Both the position numbers and the translations under genes were made by a program. A stretch of DNA of 64,000 nucleotides from Microbotryum silenes-acaulis (Eukaryota > Basidiomycota > Microbotryomycetes > Microbotryales > Microbotryaceae): contig QPFY01000018.1 of NCBI GenBank assembly GCA_003665825.1, positions 124,001 through 188,000 on the forward strand, in the 5' to 3' direction. This document shows positions 10,666 to 21,770 of this stretch, in pieces (position 1 is the stretch's first letter; each line of letters starts with the position of its first letter). Under the pieces are notes generated by a model. The model saw only the letters and a list, made by a program, of their open reading frames with translations, was not told where the DNA came from and ran no database searches.

Positions 10666-11892
10666 TATGGGCCGCCGTTTGGGCAACAAATGGATCTGCG
10701 CGCGCCGCCGAACGCTTCTGCGCGCCCGCGACTCGTCTAGCCTCGTCTCCGGTCGTTCACGCGCGCGACTCGCGCGGCCGCCTTCTTCCACACACACACC
10801 GCCCCCACGTCAACCTTGTCCAGTTATTCCCCGCTTTCATAACGACTCTGTTTCACTCAACAGCCTTCAACTGCCATCATGAGAAAATTAGATGGCATCA
10901 TTCCGACTTGGGAGAGGGAGTTGGCCGCCAAGGGTGCAGGTACGTTGCAAGCTGGGAGCTCTTTGAGCCCTCCTGATTCAGGCTGGATCAGACTTCCAGT
11001 GCTGATGTTTGATATACGATTCTGCTGCTGCATACCAAGACTCTTGGCCGGGAGCACCAGTGCAGGATTTGTCGGGCCACCCTGACAAATAATTATCTGG
11101 AACGAGCCCTACTAGTTCTCTGGAACTCAATGGAGCCCGAGTGCCCAGCCCTGAGCCTCCGAGTTGAACGCTTTCAACAGCCGCACCACCAACCCAATGC
11201 ACCATAGCAATGCCACTATTTGCAAATAAAGCTTAGCAATCGGAGCAAACGCCCTCCTGCCAAGAAAATGAGTTCCACACCGCGGAGTAAAAAGGCAAAC
11301 CTCCTCCGCGTGGTGTCGGTTCCCGCGCAAGTAGAAAAAGCCGCGAGCGTGTGAGCGTTTCCGGTCGCGCGCATCTGCGATGCTGCGAGCGCGAGAACTG
11401 TTTGCAAGCGCGCGTAAGCAGCTTCCGAGGCGCGCAAATCGTAAAAAGCGGGGAGTGCGGGGTACGGAATTTAGCTATGAAAATTGAATAAATCAAGATC
11501 ATTTTTTCGATTTTCTTTTTATTTTTGGAAAAATGCCAAAAAGCGCGTAGATTGAGTAGATTGCGCGCGCATGAGCGCGCTGCAGCGCCTGTAATGCCCC
11601 GTCCGTGCGCGAATACGGTGGGGCGAGCGAGTCTTAACAGTGAGCGGAACGCGCGTGGACCGCCAACAGGGGCCAGAAACAGATGTTTTTCCTGGAAAGC
11701 GCGCAACTCCGACGGTTCCAGAGCGCGTTAGAGACCAAAAGTGCGTCCAAGAGATGCAAAGCTGTGAATGACGCGCGTATGAACGCCCTTTGGCGCGCAA
11801 TTGCACGATTTTCGGCGCGCGTACAAACGAATCGTAACGCGCAAGTAGCCCCGCGCGCGCAGATCCATTTGTTGCCCAAACGGCGGCCCATA
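10666..11892. mobile_element. TIR element carrying a gene-like segment, copy 1
   Basis: Ends are perfect 40-bp inverted repeats starting TATGGGCCGCCGTTTGGGCA. The element is closely related to 49434-50782. Inside, a leader (ataacgactctgtttcactc) runs into ATG at 10879 and a short exon-like ORF (MRKLDGIIPTWERELAAKG) followed by a GT donor (ggtacg). A downstream exon-like piece follows (about 11033-11085: DSWPGAPVQDLSGHPDK, stop). Then come blocks shared with copy 2, a poly-T/A region and a GC-rich end full of gcgcgc. Relative to copy 2 it lacks about 100 bp after 11248. No transposase seen. It ends 161 bp before the Ubp8-type start codon at 12054. Flanks show no clear target duplication (aggatca / gaatcagg). 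Confidence 0.68.
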
Positions 11893-12053
11893 GAATCAGG
11901 CTAGACTAGGCTAGACCAGGCTTGAGCTTGCTTCGTGCGATCCCCGGCGCCTCGCACGAGCATTGGCTCTTTCACACCGCGCCGACTACTCGGCCACGCC
12001 TTCCACATTGTGCGAAACGTTATTTTCAACGCACCAACCCGCGCTCTGATGTA

Positions 12054-14351
12054 ATGGTCAACTCTGCGGGATGCGACCATCTGCTTTCAGCGCTCAAGCG
12101 GGGCACTCAATCGCTGGACAAGTATGTCCTTGCCATTCGCTGGGGCTCCCAGCTGCTGGATGCACGTGCAATCACTTCAAAGGCAACAAGTGTGAGCACT
12201 CGCAAGCCACAATTGGTCGCCTAAGCAGGCCATGTCATAGTTGCCCATACTTGCCTTTGATACTTTCTCTCGGGCTTTTTAGATCTATCCCTCGTGCTGC
12301 TCAGTCTGCTCCGCAACACCGCCTCGGCCATGTTTATGCCTGGACTGCGGAATGCTTTTATGTGGGCCAAACGCTCACAGCGGATCTCATCTTATCCAAC
12401 ATGCAGAGCAGTTTGACCACGCCCAATGTACGTGGTGTTTGCCCGTCTTTAGAGGGACATGGTGCGCTCCGAATGCGATTGCTCATCTTCGATGTTGCTC
12501 TCATTACGCACGTGTTGGCCACCGTTTCCCGCTCAGTTTGGGATGTGCGTTCGCGCGCCATCTACTGTGTTCGTTGCGACGACTACATATTTCATCCTTC
12601 GATCGAGCGTCTCGTCGCAAGTGAGGCCGCGGCAGTGGGAAAGCTAAGTAAGCACGGAGAGCTGGCAGGCCAAACCGAACCGTTTCTGCATTCCGCAAAG
12701 GCGGCGTTGCTACTTTTGGCTAACACCGCGCATCCATATGTTTTCCAATGCAATTTTTTCAGTAAACAGGACTGAAGTCACTGGCCACGGGGTCAAAGGG
12801 GCTCTGAGCCGTGAGTACAATTTTTACGAAGCGCAGATCAGCACTCCTGATCCGAATACGGCGCTTCCTTTCGCTAGCCCGGGGAATGCGGAATCTTGGC
12901 CAAACGTGCTATCTGAGCGTCGTCCTACAAGCGTTCATCCATAATCCGCTCCTGAGAGCCCACTATCTGTCCGATCGACACAACCGGAAGCTCTGCGGGC
13001 AATCGGCAAAACATTCGGTCTGCCTCGCTTGCGAGATGGATCGTCTCTTCTCGGACGTAAGCTTTTCCCTCTCTTCTTCGTTCCTTTAACCCGGACCTGT
13101 GCTGATTGTCACCGCTCATCCGATGTGCAGTATTGCACAACTTCAGAGTCCCCGTGCGGTCCGACTCAATTTTTGCATGCCATTTGGCAAAGCTCAAGTG
13201 ATCTATCCGGTTACGCCCAGCAAGATGCACATGAGTGCCTGATTTCGGGTACGCCGACGTGCGCGCCCATGACAACAGCATCTCGGCAATGCTGACAGCA
13301 TGCCTACGGATCCGTCGCTGCAGCTCTCAACCAGCTACACATGTCAAGCCCAGAAAGCTCGCCTTCGACCGACTGCAACTGTGTAGTGCATTCCACGTTC
13401 GCTGGTCAATTACGCTCACAAGTGACATGTGGAAGATGTAGGACAACTACCAGTTCCACAGAACTATTTCTCGATTTGAGCCTCGACCTACAAATGTCCG
13501 GTGCCACCACGAGCTTAAACGATTGCCTAGAAAGGTGTGTGCCGCTGACTGATCGCTCCCGGCGGTGTATTCAGGACTGAGACGATAGGTCCTGTTCAAT
13601 TGCAGATTTACGAGATCCGAGCAGCTGGCTGAGAACGCCTACAAGTGCGCGAGATGTGGCGATTCGGTGCATGCTGCGAGTAAACAGCTGAGCATCGATC
13701 GAATGCCCCCTGTGCTTTGCATCCAACTCAAGGTCGGCGAGCGAGGCAATTATCTCAACGAGGCAGCATCAGTGAAGTTACTGACGTCATCTGCCACCTG
13801 CACGTTCAAGAGGTTCGAACACACACACAGCTCGCAAAAACTCGACAAGCCAGTGCGATACCCGCTGGTGCTAGATATGCAAGCATTCATGTCGCAGCGG
13901 CAGGACACGGCGTTGTCACCATTGCATCCTTCGTGAGTGAGAGCCCGAGACCCAAAGTAATACCAAGCTGCTGCTAATGCAGAAGCGTCATAGAATCGGC
14001 GCTTCGGGCCCCACTATCTTGTATCAACTCAACTCGGTTGTCTCTCATGAAGGATCGCTTTCAACTGGGCATTGTTAGCATGTCAGCTCTGATCTGCGCA
14101 AACTGTCCCTTTGCTTACAATAACAACAATTCCACAACAGATACGGTGTTGTGTCGAGGTGACGATGATGTGCGTCGCCCAATCGATTTTGATGTCGTAG
14201 AAGAAACCGGGAGCTTGGCTGATGTATACTGCCTTGACCAAATTGGCCGCAGTTCTGGAACTTCGACGACGAAAGAATTCGGCGGGCGCCGCTGAGTGAC
14301 GTCTTGAACGTACCCAACGCCTATCTTCTGTTCTACGTTCAAGGCCATTGA
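12054..14351 (+). CDS. UBP8: SAGA-type ubiquitin hydrolase (Ubp8/USP22 family)
   Basis: Predicted 468-aa cysteine protease that removes ubiquitin from histone H2B as part of the SAGA deubiquitinase module. Twelve exons; introns at 12192-12282, 12428-12536, 12648-12762, 12811-12877, 13057-13130, 13249-13323, 13535-13605, 13733-13810, 13933-13993, 14074-14140, 14170-14252. Exons total 1407 nt, an exact multiple of three, close to yeast Ubp8 (471 aa). N-terminus: ZnF-UBP with GCDHL, CLCLDC, an H-x-H run and YCVRCDDYIF. Catalytic domain: Cys box NLGQTCYLSVVLQ, SGYAQQDAHE, zinc ribbon CGRC and CARCG, His box SHEGSLSTGHY, then FWNFDDE with the triad Asp, and YLLFY near the end. The 29-nt exon at 14141-14169 is needed to keep the His box. 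ATG at 12054 is the first in-frame start before GCDHL; a TIR element ends 161 bp upstream. Confidence 0.92.
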
Positions 14352-14719
14352 TTGCATAGCACAGCATACCCCAGTTTTATTTCTCTACGCTGTCGTGCTT
14401 AGTTGGAAAAAGACATGTATTTTTTCAAAACAGGGATGTCTCCGCGCTCACCTCGAGCGCAACAGACAAAGCACGCAGAAATATTATCTTGACTTTCACA
14501 GGACAAGGGGCCGATCTTGTATGCCGACATAAACAGTATCAACCGGTTTCAAAAATTAACGAGACACGCATCCGGGTGAGAGGAAGAAAAGAATTTGAGA
14601 TGTTTGAAGCCTGAATCATCGAGGAAAAGGTCCGTGGGCAGTAGTAGCATATGGACGTCCGTACAGTGTTACGGGATCTGCTATTTGCCCAATTGCGGGT
14701 GGGGAAAGTTCACAGCCTG
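14352..14719. other. Shared 3' intergenic region
   Basis: Lies between the convergent 3' ends of the Ubp8-type and SLM1-type genes. No other feature recognised. Confidence 0.5.
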
Positions 14720-17513
14720 TCAGATCTGTTCCGCGAAGGTTGATTTCTGGCCTTCTGCGACGTGGTCCGTGTCAGGCTGAAACATAGTATGTCAAGGAGG
14801 GCCGGGAAAGGGGGTACACCATCAGCTCACACGGCTCAAGACCGATCACTCGAACGTGGCGGAAGCGCTTACCTTCGATCCACTGGTCTCGCCTTCACCG
14901 TCGGGAGCCCCAGCGGCACTCTTCTTTTCAACGGCGTAGCCGCTAGCATTCGTCTCAATTCCCGAATCGGCGGCAGGAGCCGAGTAGGAAGGCACCTCTT
15001 GAGCATCCGAGACAGGCGCAGCCAGGCGAGGAGCCCCGTCCTCTGCGTTGGTGTGTTCGTGGGCGGCGGCAGCATGCTCATGCTCGTCCTCGTCCTCCTC
15101 TTCCTCTTCTTCCTCGGACTCTTCTTCGACCGAGGAGCCCTCCCCGGACTCCTCCTCGGACTCCTCTTCGCAGTAGCCTGCTGACCTGACAGCGGCAGGA
15201 ACAGGTCCAGAGCGATCGAATGGCTCCGAAGAAGTCAGATAGACCTTGCTGAGCTGCTTGCAGTCGTTCCACCATTCGAGCACTTCATCGTGACTTCTAG
15301 CGCGGAAAGTGAAACTGGCGTCCATCGCAAAAAGACCGTTCTTTTGACCAACGTCACCGCCGAGTGCCTTCTTGCCTTCGATGTGGAACTTGTGAGAGCG
15401 AGCGTTGGGGCTCGTGGGTGCGCCAAGCGTGCACTCGGGGAGGAAAAGCGAGAGCTCCGGGTTGGGGTGCTTCTCAAGATCAGACGAAGCATGCTCATGA
15501 AGATAGCCAGCGGGAGTGAGAATATAGAAAGACTCTGAAATTTGGGCAGGAGAAGTCAGCGGAGGACGAAGATCGAGCCGACTCCGACAGTGCGAAGCTC
15601 TGATGTACTCACCCTTGTACGTCTTCGTGTAGCGCTTCTTGCGCTCGAGGATTCCTTGGTGGACGGGAATGACACTGGGGTCGTCCTTCCCCGGGTAGTT
15701 GATCGTCAACGGGTTCCTCAATGGCGTATCGGGGTCCAAGAGATACTCGGAGCGCGAGGCGAATGCAATCCATTCGGTAGTGGGTGCTACGGAGCGCATG
15801 AGTTGCCCCATCGAGGCCCACGTCTCCTGAACTTGCGCGGATGCTCGAGCGTTCCACTCGTCAAAGGTCTGCCACGCCATCTGGATCGCGCGAACGACGC
15901 CTTCCTCGAAATGCTCGGAATTTTGTTGCATAATGATAATGCTCTTCTGGAGAGCATTCTCTTCGTGTACTTGCTTCTGTAACTGGCGCGCAACGAGCGA
16001 GTTCGTGTACCTGTACACGTTACACTCTCACTTAAGGTCTCATCGCTTTTGGGTAGGGAAACCGTGGTGATAAGGCGCAAGACTCACCAAGGGTCCTCCT
16101 TGGCATGAACGCCCATGGGGGTATTCTTGAGCATCGTAATGCTTCGAGCCAGGTCCGTGATCATCTTAGTCGAAAGCTCGCGTTCCTTCGCGACAGCAGC
16201 GGCGAGCTTGCCGGTGTCTTGTTGAATGTTTTTCACATGGGCCTTGAGCTCGGTGCGTAGCTTCTGCAAATGCTGAACGATCGAGCCCTCGACAGTCTTG
16301 GCCAAGTTGGCATGCGAATCGGCAATCGCGCGGGTTTTTTCGCGCTGTGGACGCACACGCACAGATACATAGTGGAGCTTCATCAGCTCGGTGTCGCAAG
16401 CCGACTCAATGTGGTGTGCCCGTTTCGACGACTTACGACCCCGTAGAAGATGTCTTGCACGCCACCTTCGCCGAGGAACTAAAAATAAACGTAATCAGGC
16501 GTGAGTCCGTGCTGCCCAGATCCCAGATGGAGAGACTTATACAGAGAACATGACCGACCTGGTTGCCCTCACGGAACGGGACCTGGATGACACCGCCGAG
16601 CTTGGTCAACTCTTTGGCGGTGTTGCTCTGGCATGGCCGTAGTTGAACGTTTTCGTCAGCAACGTCGAAGGAACAAGCCCAGAAAGCGCAGTTGCAAAAT
16701 CACCTCGATGTCGGCAATGCCCTCAAAGTAGGCGATGAGGTTCTTCACAAGCCTCTTCCACGCGTTGAAGCGCTCGATCAGGACATCGGAAGGGCGTAAT
16801 TCGTGACTGGTTCAAGCGGGTGGCGAAATCCCAGGAAGAAGAAACAGTTGACACCATAGGAGGTTAGTCAGGGTGATCAGGTCTTCAGAAACATGCGCTA
16901 TCACTCACGGTCCTAAAGAAGGGGTGCCATTGACATCGGTGGGGCAGACGAGTCAGTCCGGCGGAGGGGCGGATGGGCGGAGGAAGGGGTGGACAGGCAG
17001 CACGAATCAGCGTGCGAGGCTTCGAGACAAGAGATGCATCATAGTCGATATCACCACGGCCTTGCCCAAAGGAGACTGTACATCTGTCGATCAATTTCAG
17101 GAGGCCTGCTTGATGCCACCATGCAAGCACGCATGCCGGCGACCCGCCTCCCAAAGCCGCTCCCGGCCTCGCCCCCGAAGGCGGCGGGGGCGTGGCCTGC
17201 AGAGGGGTAAGTGAAGCTCGGCCTTGCCTGATGAGACCGATCGGCGAGCATCGAGTCGCTGGTGTGACGTTCAGCTAGCCTGTCGAAGGGTGGCATTGGA
17301 TGAAGCCTCATGTACAGCGCGCCAGGCGCACAAGGGTAGACGGTCCCCCAGGTCTACCGCCATGTCTACGAGGTGATGATAAGGCGGGGTGGACTAACCG
17401 GTATTCTTCTTGATCAGCTGCGAGTTGCGTGAGGCCATCGACGACTTGCGGGACACGCCCGTCGCGACCGAGCGCGGACGCTGCTGCTGTTGCTGCGATT
17501 GGCCGTATTCCAT
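14720..17513 (-). CDS. SLM1: SLM1/SLM2-type F-BAR and PH domain protein
   Basis: Plasma-membrane PI(4,5)P2-binding protein of the Slm family, which works downstream of TORC2. Start ATG 17513 (MEYGQSQQQQQ). Exons: 17399-17513, 16909-16912 (micro-exon, inferred), 16704-16806, 16559-16627, 16437-16478, 16088-16344, 15613-16010, 14873-15534, 14720-14776; total 1707 nt, 568 aa. Coiled F-BAR part about residues 40-285 (RPSDVLIERFNAWKRL, AYFEGIADIE, FLGEGGVQDIFYGV, KTVEGSIVQHLQKL). PH domain about 312-422 (GILERKKRYTKTYK, ESFYILTPAGYLHEH, FRARSHDEVLEWW). Then a Glu-rich acidic tail. The intron at 15535-15612 is frame-neutral and stop-free. Family identity is secure; the micro-exon is not. Confidence 0.87.
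16909..16912 (-). other. Predicted 4-nt micro-exon of the SLM1-type gene
   Basis: Between exon 1 (ends with one spare base) and the exon starting at 16806 (needs two bases), a strong acceptor (ttctttag) and a strong donor (gtgagtga) flank just GACC on the minus strand. Using it restores the frame and gives NTGPHELRPSDVL. A longer alternative exon with the same donor cannot be excluded. Confidence 0.5.
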
Positions 17514-18246
17514 CTTGAGTCGATTGGTTTAGATCAAGCTTCAGCGATGCAGTGGGGTGTAGGTCTGAGCAAATGGGGGCTTGGCGTTCGAGGAGGTCGA
17601 TGAAGCAGGAAGCAGGAAGCGGGAGGGCGCGCGCGCCTCGTTCGAGCCCACCAGAGCCAGCCAGAGCCCTTCCAATTCAATGTGCGTCATAGCTTGCTCG
17701 GGGTCATCGCCCCAAAATGGCAGCTCGTGGAGTCGTCTGAGGTCTCGCAGGTTGCAAGCCGCCGCATGCGCTTGGAATCATCTCAAACTTCAGTTCATTG
17801 TGACCATGCCCCCATTACCCGCTAGCCTTCACTACAGTGAGTACGGTGTGAGCCGATTACCTCGTCTGGTGGGCCGTGCCACGGTCACTGGCACGGTGGC
17901 ACCAACTTGAAGTTGGGAGCTGTTGCCAGCAGCCAAGTGCAGCGGCAACTTATAAGCAGCATGCGATTGATCAATTGTTGGTCGGACCACTAGTAGGCGA
18001 TGACTACGCCGTGGGGGTTGTTTAGATGAATACTTTATCAGTACCTAATGTCGCAGACTCCCTCAATTGACCCTTGCACTTGAAGACCGCAAGAAATGCC
18101 ATCAGAGTGCAGAGAGGAGGAGAATAAAAAGTCTACGCTATAAATTACAATTCGGAACGAGAGCGAACGATGAGATCATTTGGGGGCATCCCAGAAAGGA
18201 GGCGACCGGGTTGTATTGGAGATACGGAAACCGACTATACCTACTG
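17514..18246. other. Intergenic
   Basis: Upstream region of the SLM1-type gene and downstream region of the CDF transporter. No additional gene seen. Confidence 0.4.
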
Positions 18247-20449
18247 CTAAGCGACATCGGAAGGCGGGCAGCAAGCGCTTTCCCGACACGAATCGGTTGC
18301 ACAGAGCACCGCACACGAGTCGAGCTCCGGATCGACATTGATCAATTTGGGCTTTGCATCAATGATCTCGGGCTGGATGGTTCTGTGTGGCACCATGCCA
18401 TGTTCGCCGTGATTAGTCTGGCCCAACACAGCTCAACACATGGCGAACCCAAGTCACCGAGGCATCGAACCAACTCACGAGCTATGGATCCCGAAACGAT
18501 GCATTACGCGGCGAATTTTGCTTGAGACTTCGATCATATCATCACTAGCGGTCATGACATGCACCGATGCTACGCTCTTGGATTCGGACAACGACCAAAC
18601 GTGCAGCTCTGCGGGAATCCGGCAGACGGCGAGCCATTAGCGTGAGGCTGGCACAGTTGGTTCTTCCACAACAGCCACATACCGTGAACATTGGCCACAC
18701 CCGGTACATTCGCAATCGCCGTGCGTAATCGATCAAGCGGGATGGAGGATGGAACACCTTGCAAGAGGATGAAAGACGCGGATTTGGCTGTGTCGAAAGG
18801 CGCAGCAGATTTGAGCCTTAACTCCAAAGACACATCCCTTGAATACGCCTGTCCCTTACCTAGAGGCAAAGCGCTTGAGAATATAATGCAGGTGATGACG
18901 AGCGAAATGAGTGGATCGCTATACATGCGCCATTCGTAGTCGGTCAACCAGATGAAGAGGCCCGCCCCGATGACACCAACGTTGCCGAGCTGTTATGACA
19001 CAGCCGAACGGAAGAAAGCAAAGTATGGGTTTCAGAACGATCAATCCCAGACCAAAGTATAATCAGTATCCGTTTCTGACTCCGGACCGCAGGGGTCAGG
19101 CTCACAGCATCACCTAGTACATGCAGAAAGACGCCGCGCATGTTCATGGATCCATCCTGACCGGACGTGGCAACGTCAGCGTCATGGGATTGCCCGTGGC
19201 CGTGGTCGTGACCATGTCCCTCCGATTGCGAATCGCGCCTGGCATGAGCTGTGGATTTTGTAGCAACCCCATTGCTCGTAGAAGCCGTTGCTCCATAGCC
19301 AGCCTCGTGCGCCGCCTTCACGATGTTGCCACGGAGCTCGCCAGGGTGCACGAAAAGCTCGTCTTCGGCACGGATGTCTTCACCTTCGTCAAGATCTTCT
19401 TCATTCTCGGGAAGCGTGGATGGACTCGTAGAAGCCAAGTGGGAGCGAGACGCGGATGGGGCAGGCGCGAGCAAAGGGGTTCTGTCTGACGGGCGGCCCG
19501 ATTGGTGATCTTGTGGAGGCGGTCTGTCCGACTCTACGTCTCGAGTAAGTGTTGCATGGTTATGGCCGCCACCATGTGAGTGACCTCCACCGCCTCCACC
19601 GTGGGAGTGGCCGCCGTGGTCTGTCCTCCGTCGAAGACGAAATGTGAACATCAGGTAAGCTGCAGGACCAAGCCTCGAGGTCGGAAGCAAAGTGCGTACC
19701 ATGAAATAAGAAGAGGCCGACTATGTTTGATACGAGGCCCGCAGTTCCAACAGCAACGATCAATTGGGGATTGGTGACATCTGCAGCAGTGTTATTGCGC
19801 CGTGTCAGTGCAGCCTTGGAACTCGCCGGCCAGCGGAGCTCAAACGGACCTGCTTGGTTGAGGAATCGTGCGATTGCCTCCATTCCGATCGAAAAGCACA
19901 GAGCCAAAAGGAAAACACTGTTGATTAGAGCACCCAGTACCTCGGCACGCTGCCATCCATAACTATATTTTGCCGAGGCCGACGAGCTCTCGGCCAGCCT
20001 CATGGCTTGCATGGCGACGAGTAGACTGCACACATCATTGAGCTATGCTAGGCGCAATCCCTTCAGCATTGGTGACCGTTCCTATTTTGAGATTGGCAAT
20101 GGATGACTGACCCTATAGCGCGTACAGGTCCAGCAAAGGCACATCGCACAGCCAAGGGAGTCTACCGTTAGCGGCGAACTTGCACTCAGAATCGCTGGCA
20201 ACTTGATCACGACATACATATGAAAGCTGTCCGCAACAAGGGCGAGGCTGCCAACTGCGGTTCCGACACCAAGCTCCAAAATCAAGAAGGCTGTGTCGAC
20301 TGTGTGAAACGGCCCGGGCGGTGCAAGTCGTCAGCCTCAGTTACCCAGAGCTTGGAAAGCCGGCTCTGCCCGTGTTGGCTCGTTGGGACGAAGGTCTCAC
20401 TGGCCAAGAGGAGCTTCAACCGGAAGCTACGAGACGAAGACGACGACAT
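18247..20449 (-). CDS. ZRC1: Cation diffusion facilitator zinc transporter (Zrc1/Cot1 type)
   Basis: Six-helix CDF proton antiporter, expected to load Zn2+ into the vacuole or secretory organelles. Start ATG 20449. Exons: 20401-20449, 20217-20299, 19850-20042, 19700-19780, 19106-19620, 18860-18989, 18683-18787, 18479-18608, 18247-18382; 1422 nt, about 473 aa. Seen: FLILELGVGTAVGSLALVAD, SFHM, YSYGWQRAEVLGALINSVFL, NPQLIVAVGTAGLVSNIVGL, a His-rich cytosolic loop (HGGHSHGGG, GHGHDHGHG), FLHVLGDALGNVGVIGAGLF, then the C-terminal domain (SFILLQGVPSSIPL, HELHVWSLSESKSVASVHV) and a Cys-rich tail (CRESACCPP). The junction 20217/20042 restores the HxxxD metal site but does not use a GT donor: the canonical GT one base away shifts the frame. 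Confidence 0.88.
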
Positions 20450-21770
20450 GGTGATGTTCTATGAGCGATGCTAGTGTACCGCCGGTGCGGATGGAGAACG
20501 GACAATCGCTAGGCGGCGCGCCCGTTTGTAAGCGCGCCGCTGGGCGCGCTGATATCTGGGCTCTGGTCTTTCAAAATACTCTTTATACAATCAGAAACTT
20601 CAAGTTGCGAAAAACAAAGGACAAAGGAAAGCCACTAGTATGAAAGCCATCATGCCTTTTTGATGTTTATTATGGTGCATCGAATGTAGATCCGCCTCGA
20701 CCTTCTCAGTATACGTTTCTTACCTCTTCCCAATACTCCACTAGACATGGCAAAAATCAGGTGGTTTTTTTTGGCAGCGAGGGCCGACAATTCTACCCGT
20801 AGAGGGGCTTCTGTACTGTAACGGTCTTAGTGAGCCAAAAGTCCAACGCCGGTCTGGCTTAAAGATCACGGGCGCCAAACTTCGCCTTGCGCCTCGAGAC
20901 AGCACGTCGAAACCCGATGGTCGTCTTGGACGGTCTCGCTACCTCGCTCTCCAACTCGGAGTCTCCATCTCGTTTTATACCGTTCCATCTAGTAACCTGG
21001 CGATCGGACATTGTGACTTCTCACTTGTAGAAAGCCTTCCATCACCTTCCACAAAATCCCGTGGCTTTTTCAAGTACTTATAACAGCCGGCCCTCGCCGG
21101 ATGGTTTCTCCTTTGCTTCCTGCAAGCAACAACTCGTACACACAACACACAACTCAGGCACACAACTCAGACACACAGCTCAGACACACAGCTCAGACAC
21201 ACAGCTCAGACACACAGCTCAGACATACAGCTCAGATACATCACACTCCTTTGCAACACAGTCCCTACTCATCGGAACCAGTGTTTGGAAACCCCTACCT
21301 TTGAAATCCTGCTCAGTTGCTTCGCAGTCCTGGCTATAGGCGCTTTAGCCAAAACATCCAATATATATCTAGTGTACTGATAACTCTCGGATTAAGAAGA
21401 GCTGTCTTGCTTAGGCCGCCCTTGAGTTTTAAATAATTGGACTTATAATCGCCCAGTCATAAGCGGACAGCCCATGTGCAGGCTCTCGTGGTGCGCGCAC
21501 GAACCTGCACGAGAGGCTGGCATGACGTGCTGACCGAAAGGTCGACCAGTCTCTAACCCCAGCGACCAGACCAGTGTGAAGGGTGTGGGGTACTAGGCAG
21601 CCTGGGCGGAGACTGTAACACAAACCGGCACCCTCACATGGAAACAATCAGTGCTCAAACTGATCACACACAAAGTACCGATTCCAACCGCGCCATAACT
21701 AAAGAAAAGTGTCTGTTTGTTTGAGAAATTGCCGTCTGACGAATCGGATGGTGCCGGGTTTCACGCTGGT
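20450..21770. other. Intergenic
   Basis: About 1.3 kb without a recognisable gene. Contains the short tandem repeat listed separately. Confidence 0.4.
21140..21240. repeat. 13-bp tandem repeat
   Basis: About seven imperfect tandem units of acacacagctcag. Confidence 0.85.

Noticed and set aside
12895..12935. Ubp8-type Cys box with Gln where many USPs have Asn (GQTC)
   Set aside because: Fungal Ubp8 proteins commonly have NLGQTC; the oxyanion Asn five residues before the Cys is kept, so not a lesion.
14141..14295. Apparent loss of the Trp-x-x-Asp-Asp segment in the Ubp8-type gene when one exon is read straight through
   Set aside because: Resolved by an intron at 14170-14252, which restores FWNFDDE and YLLFY.
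18067..18525. 152-codon plus-strand ORF
   Set aside because: Antisense to the last exons of the CDF transporter, which have clear family motifs.
21140..21240. CRISPR-like array
   Set aside because: Short 13-bp tandem units without spacers, in a eukaryotic genome; a simple tandem repeat.
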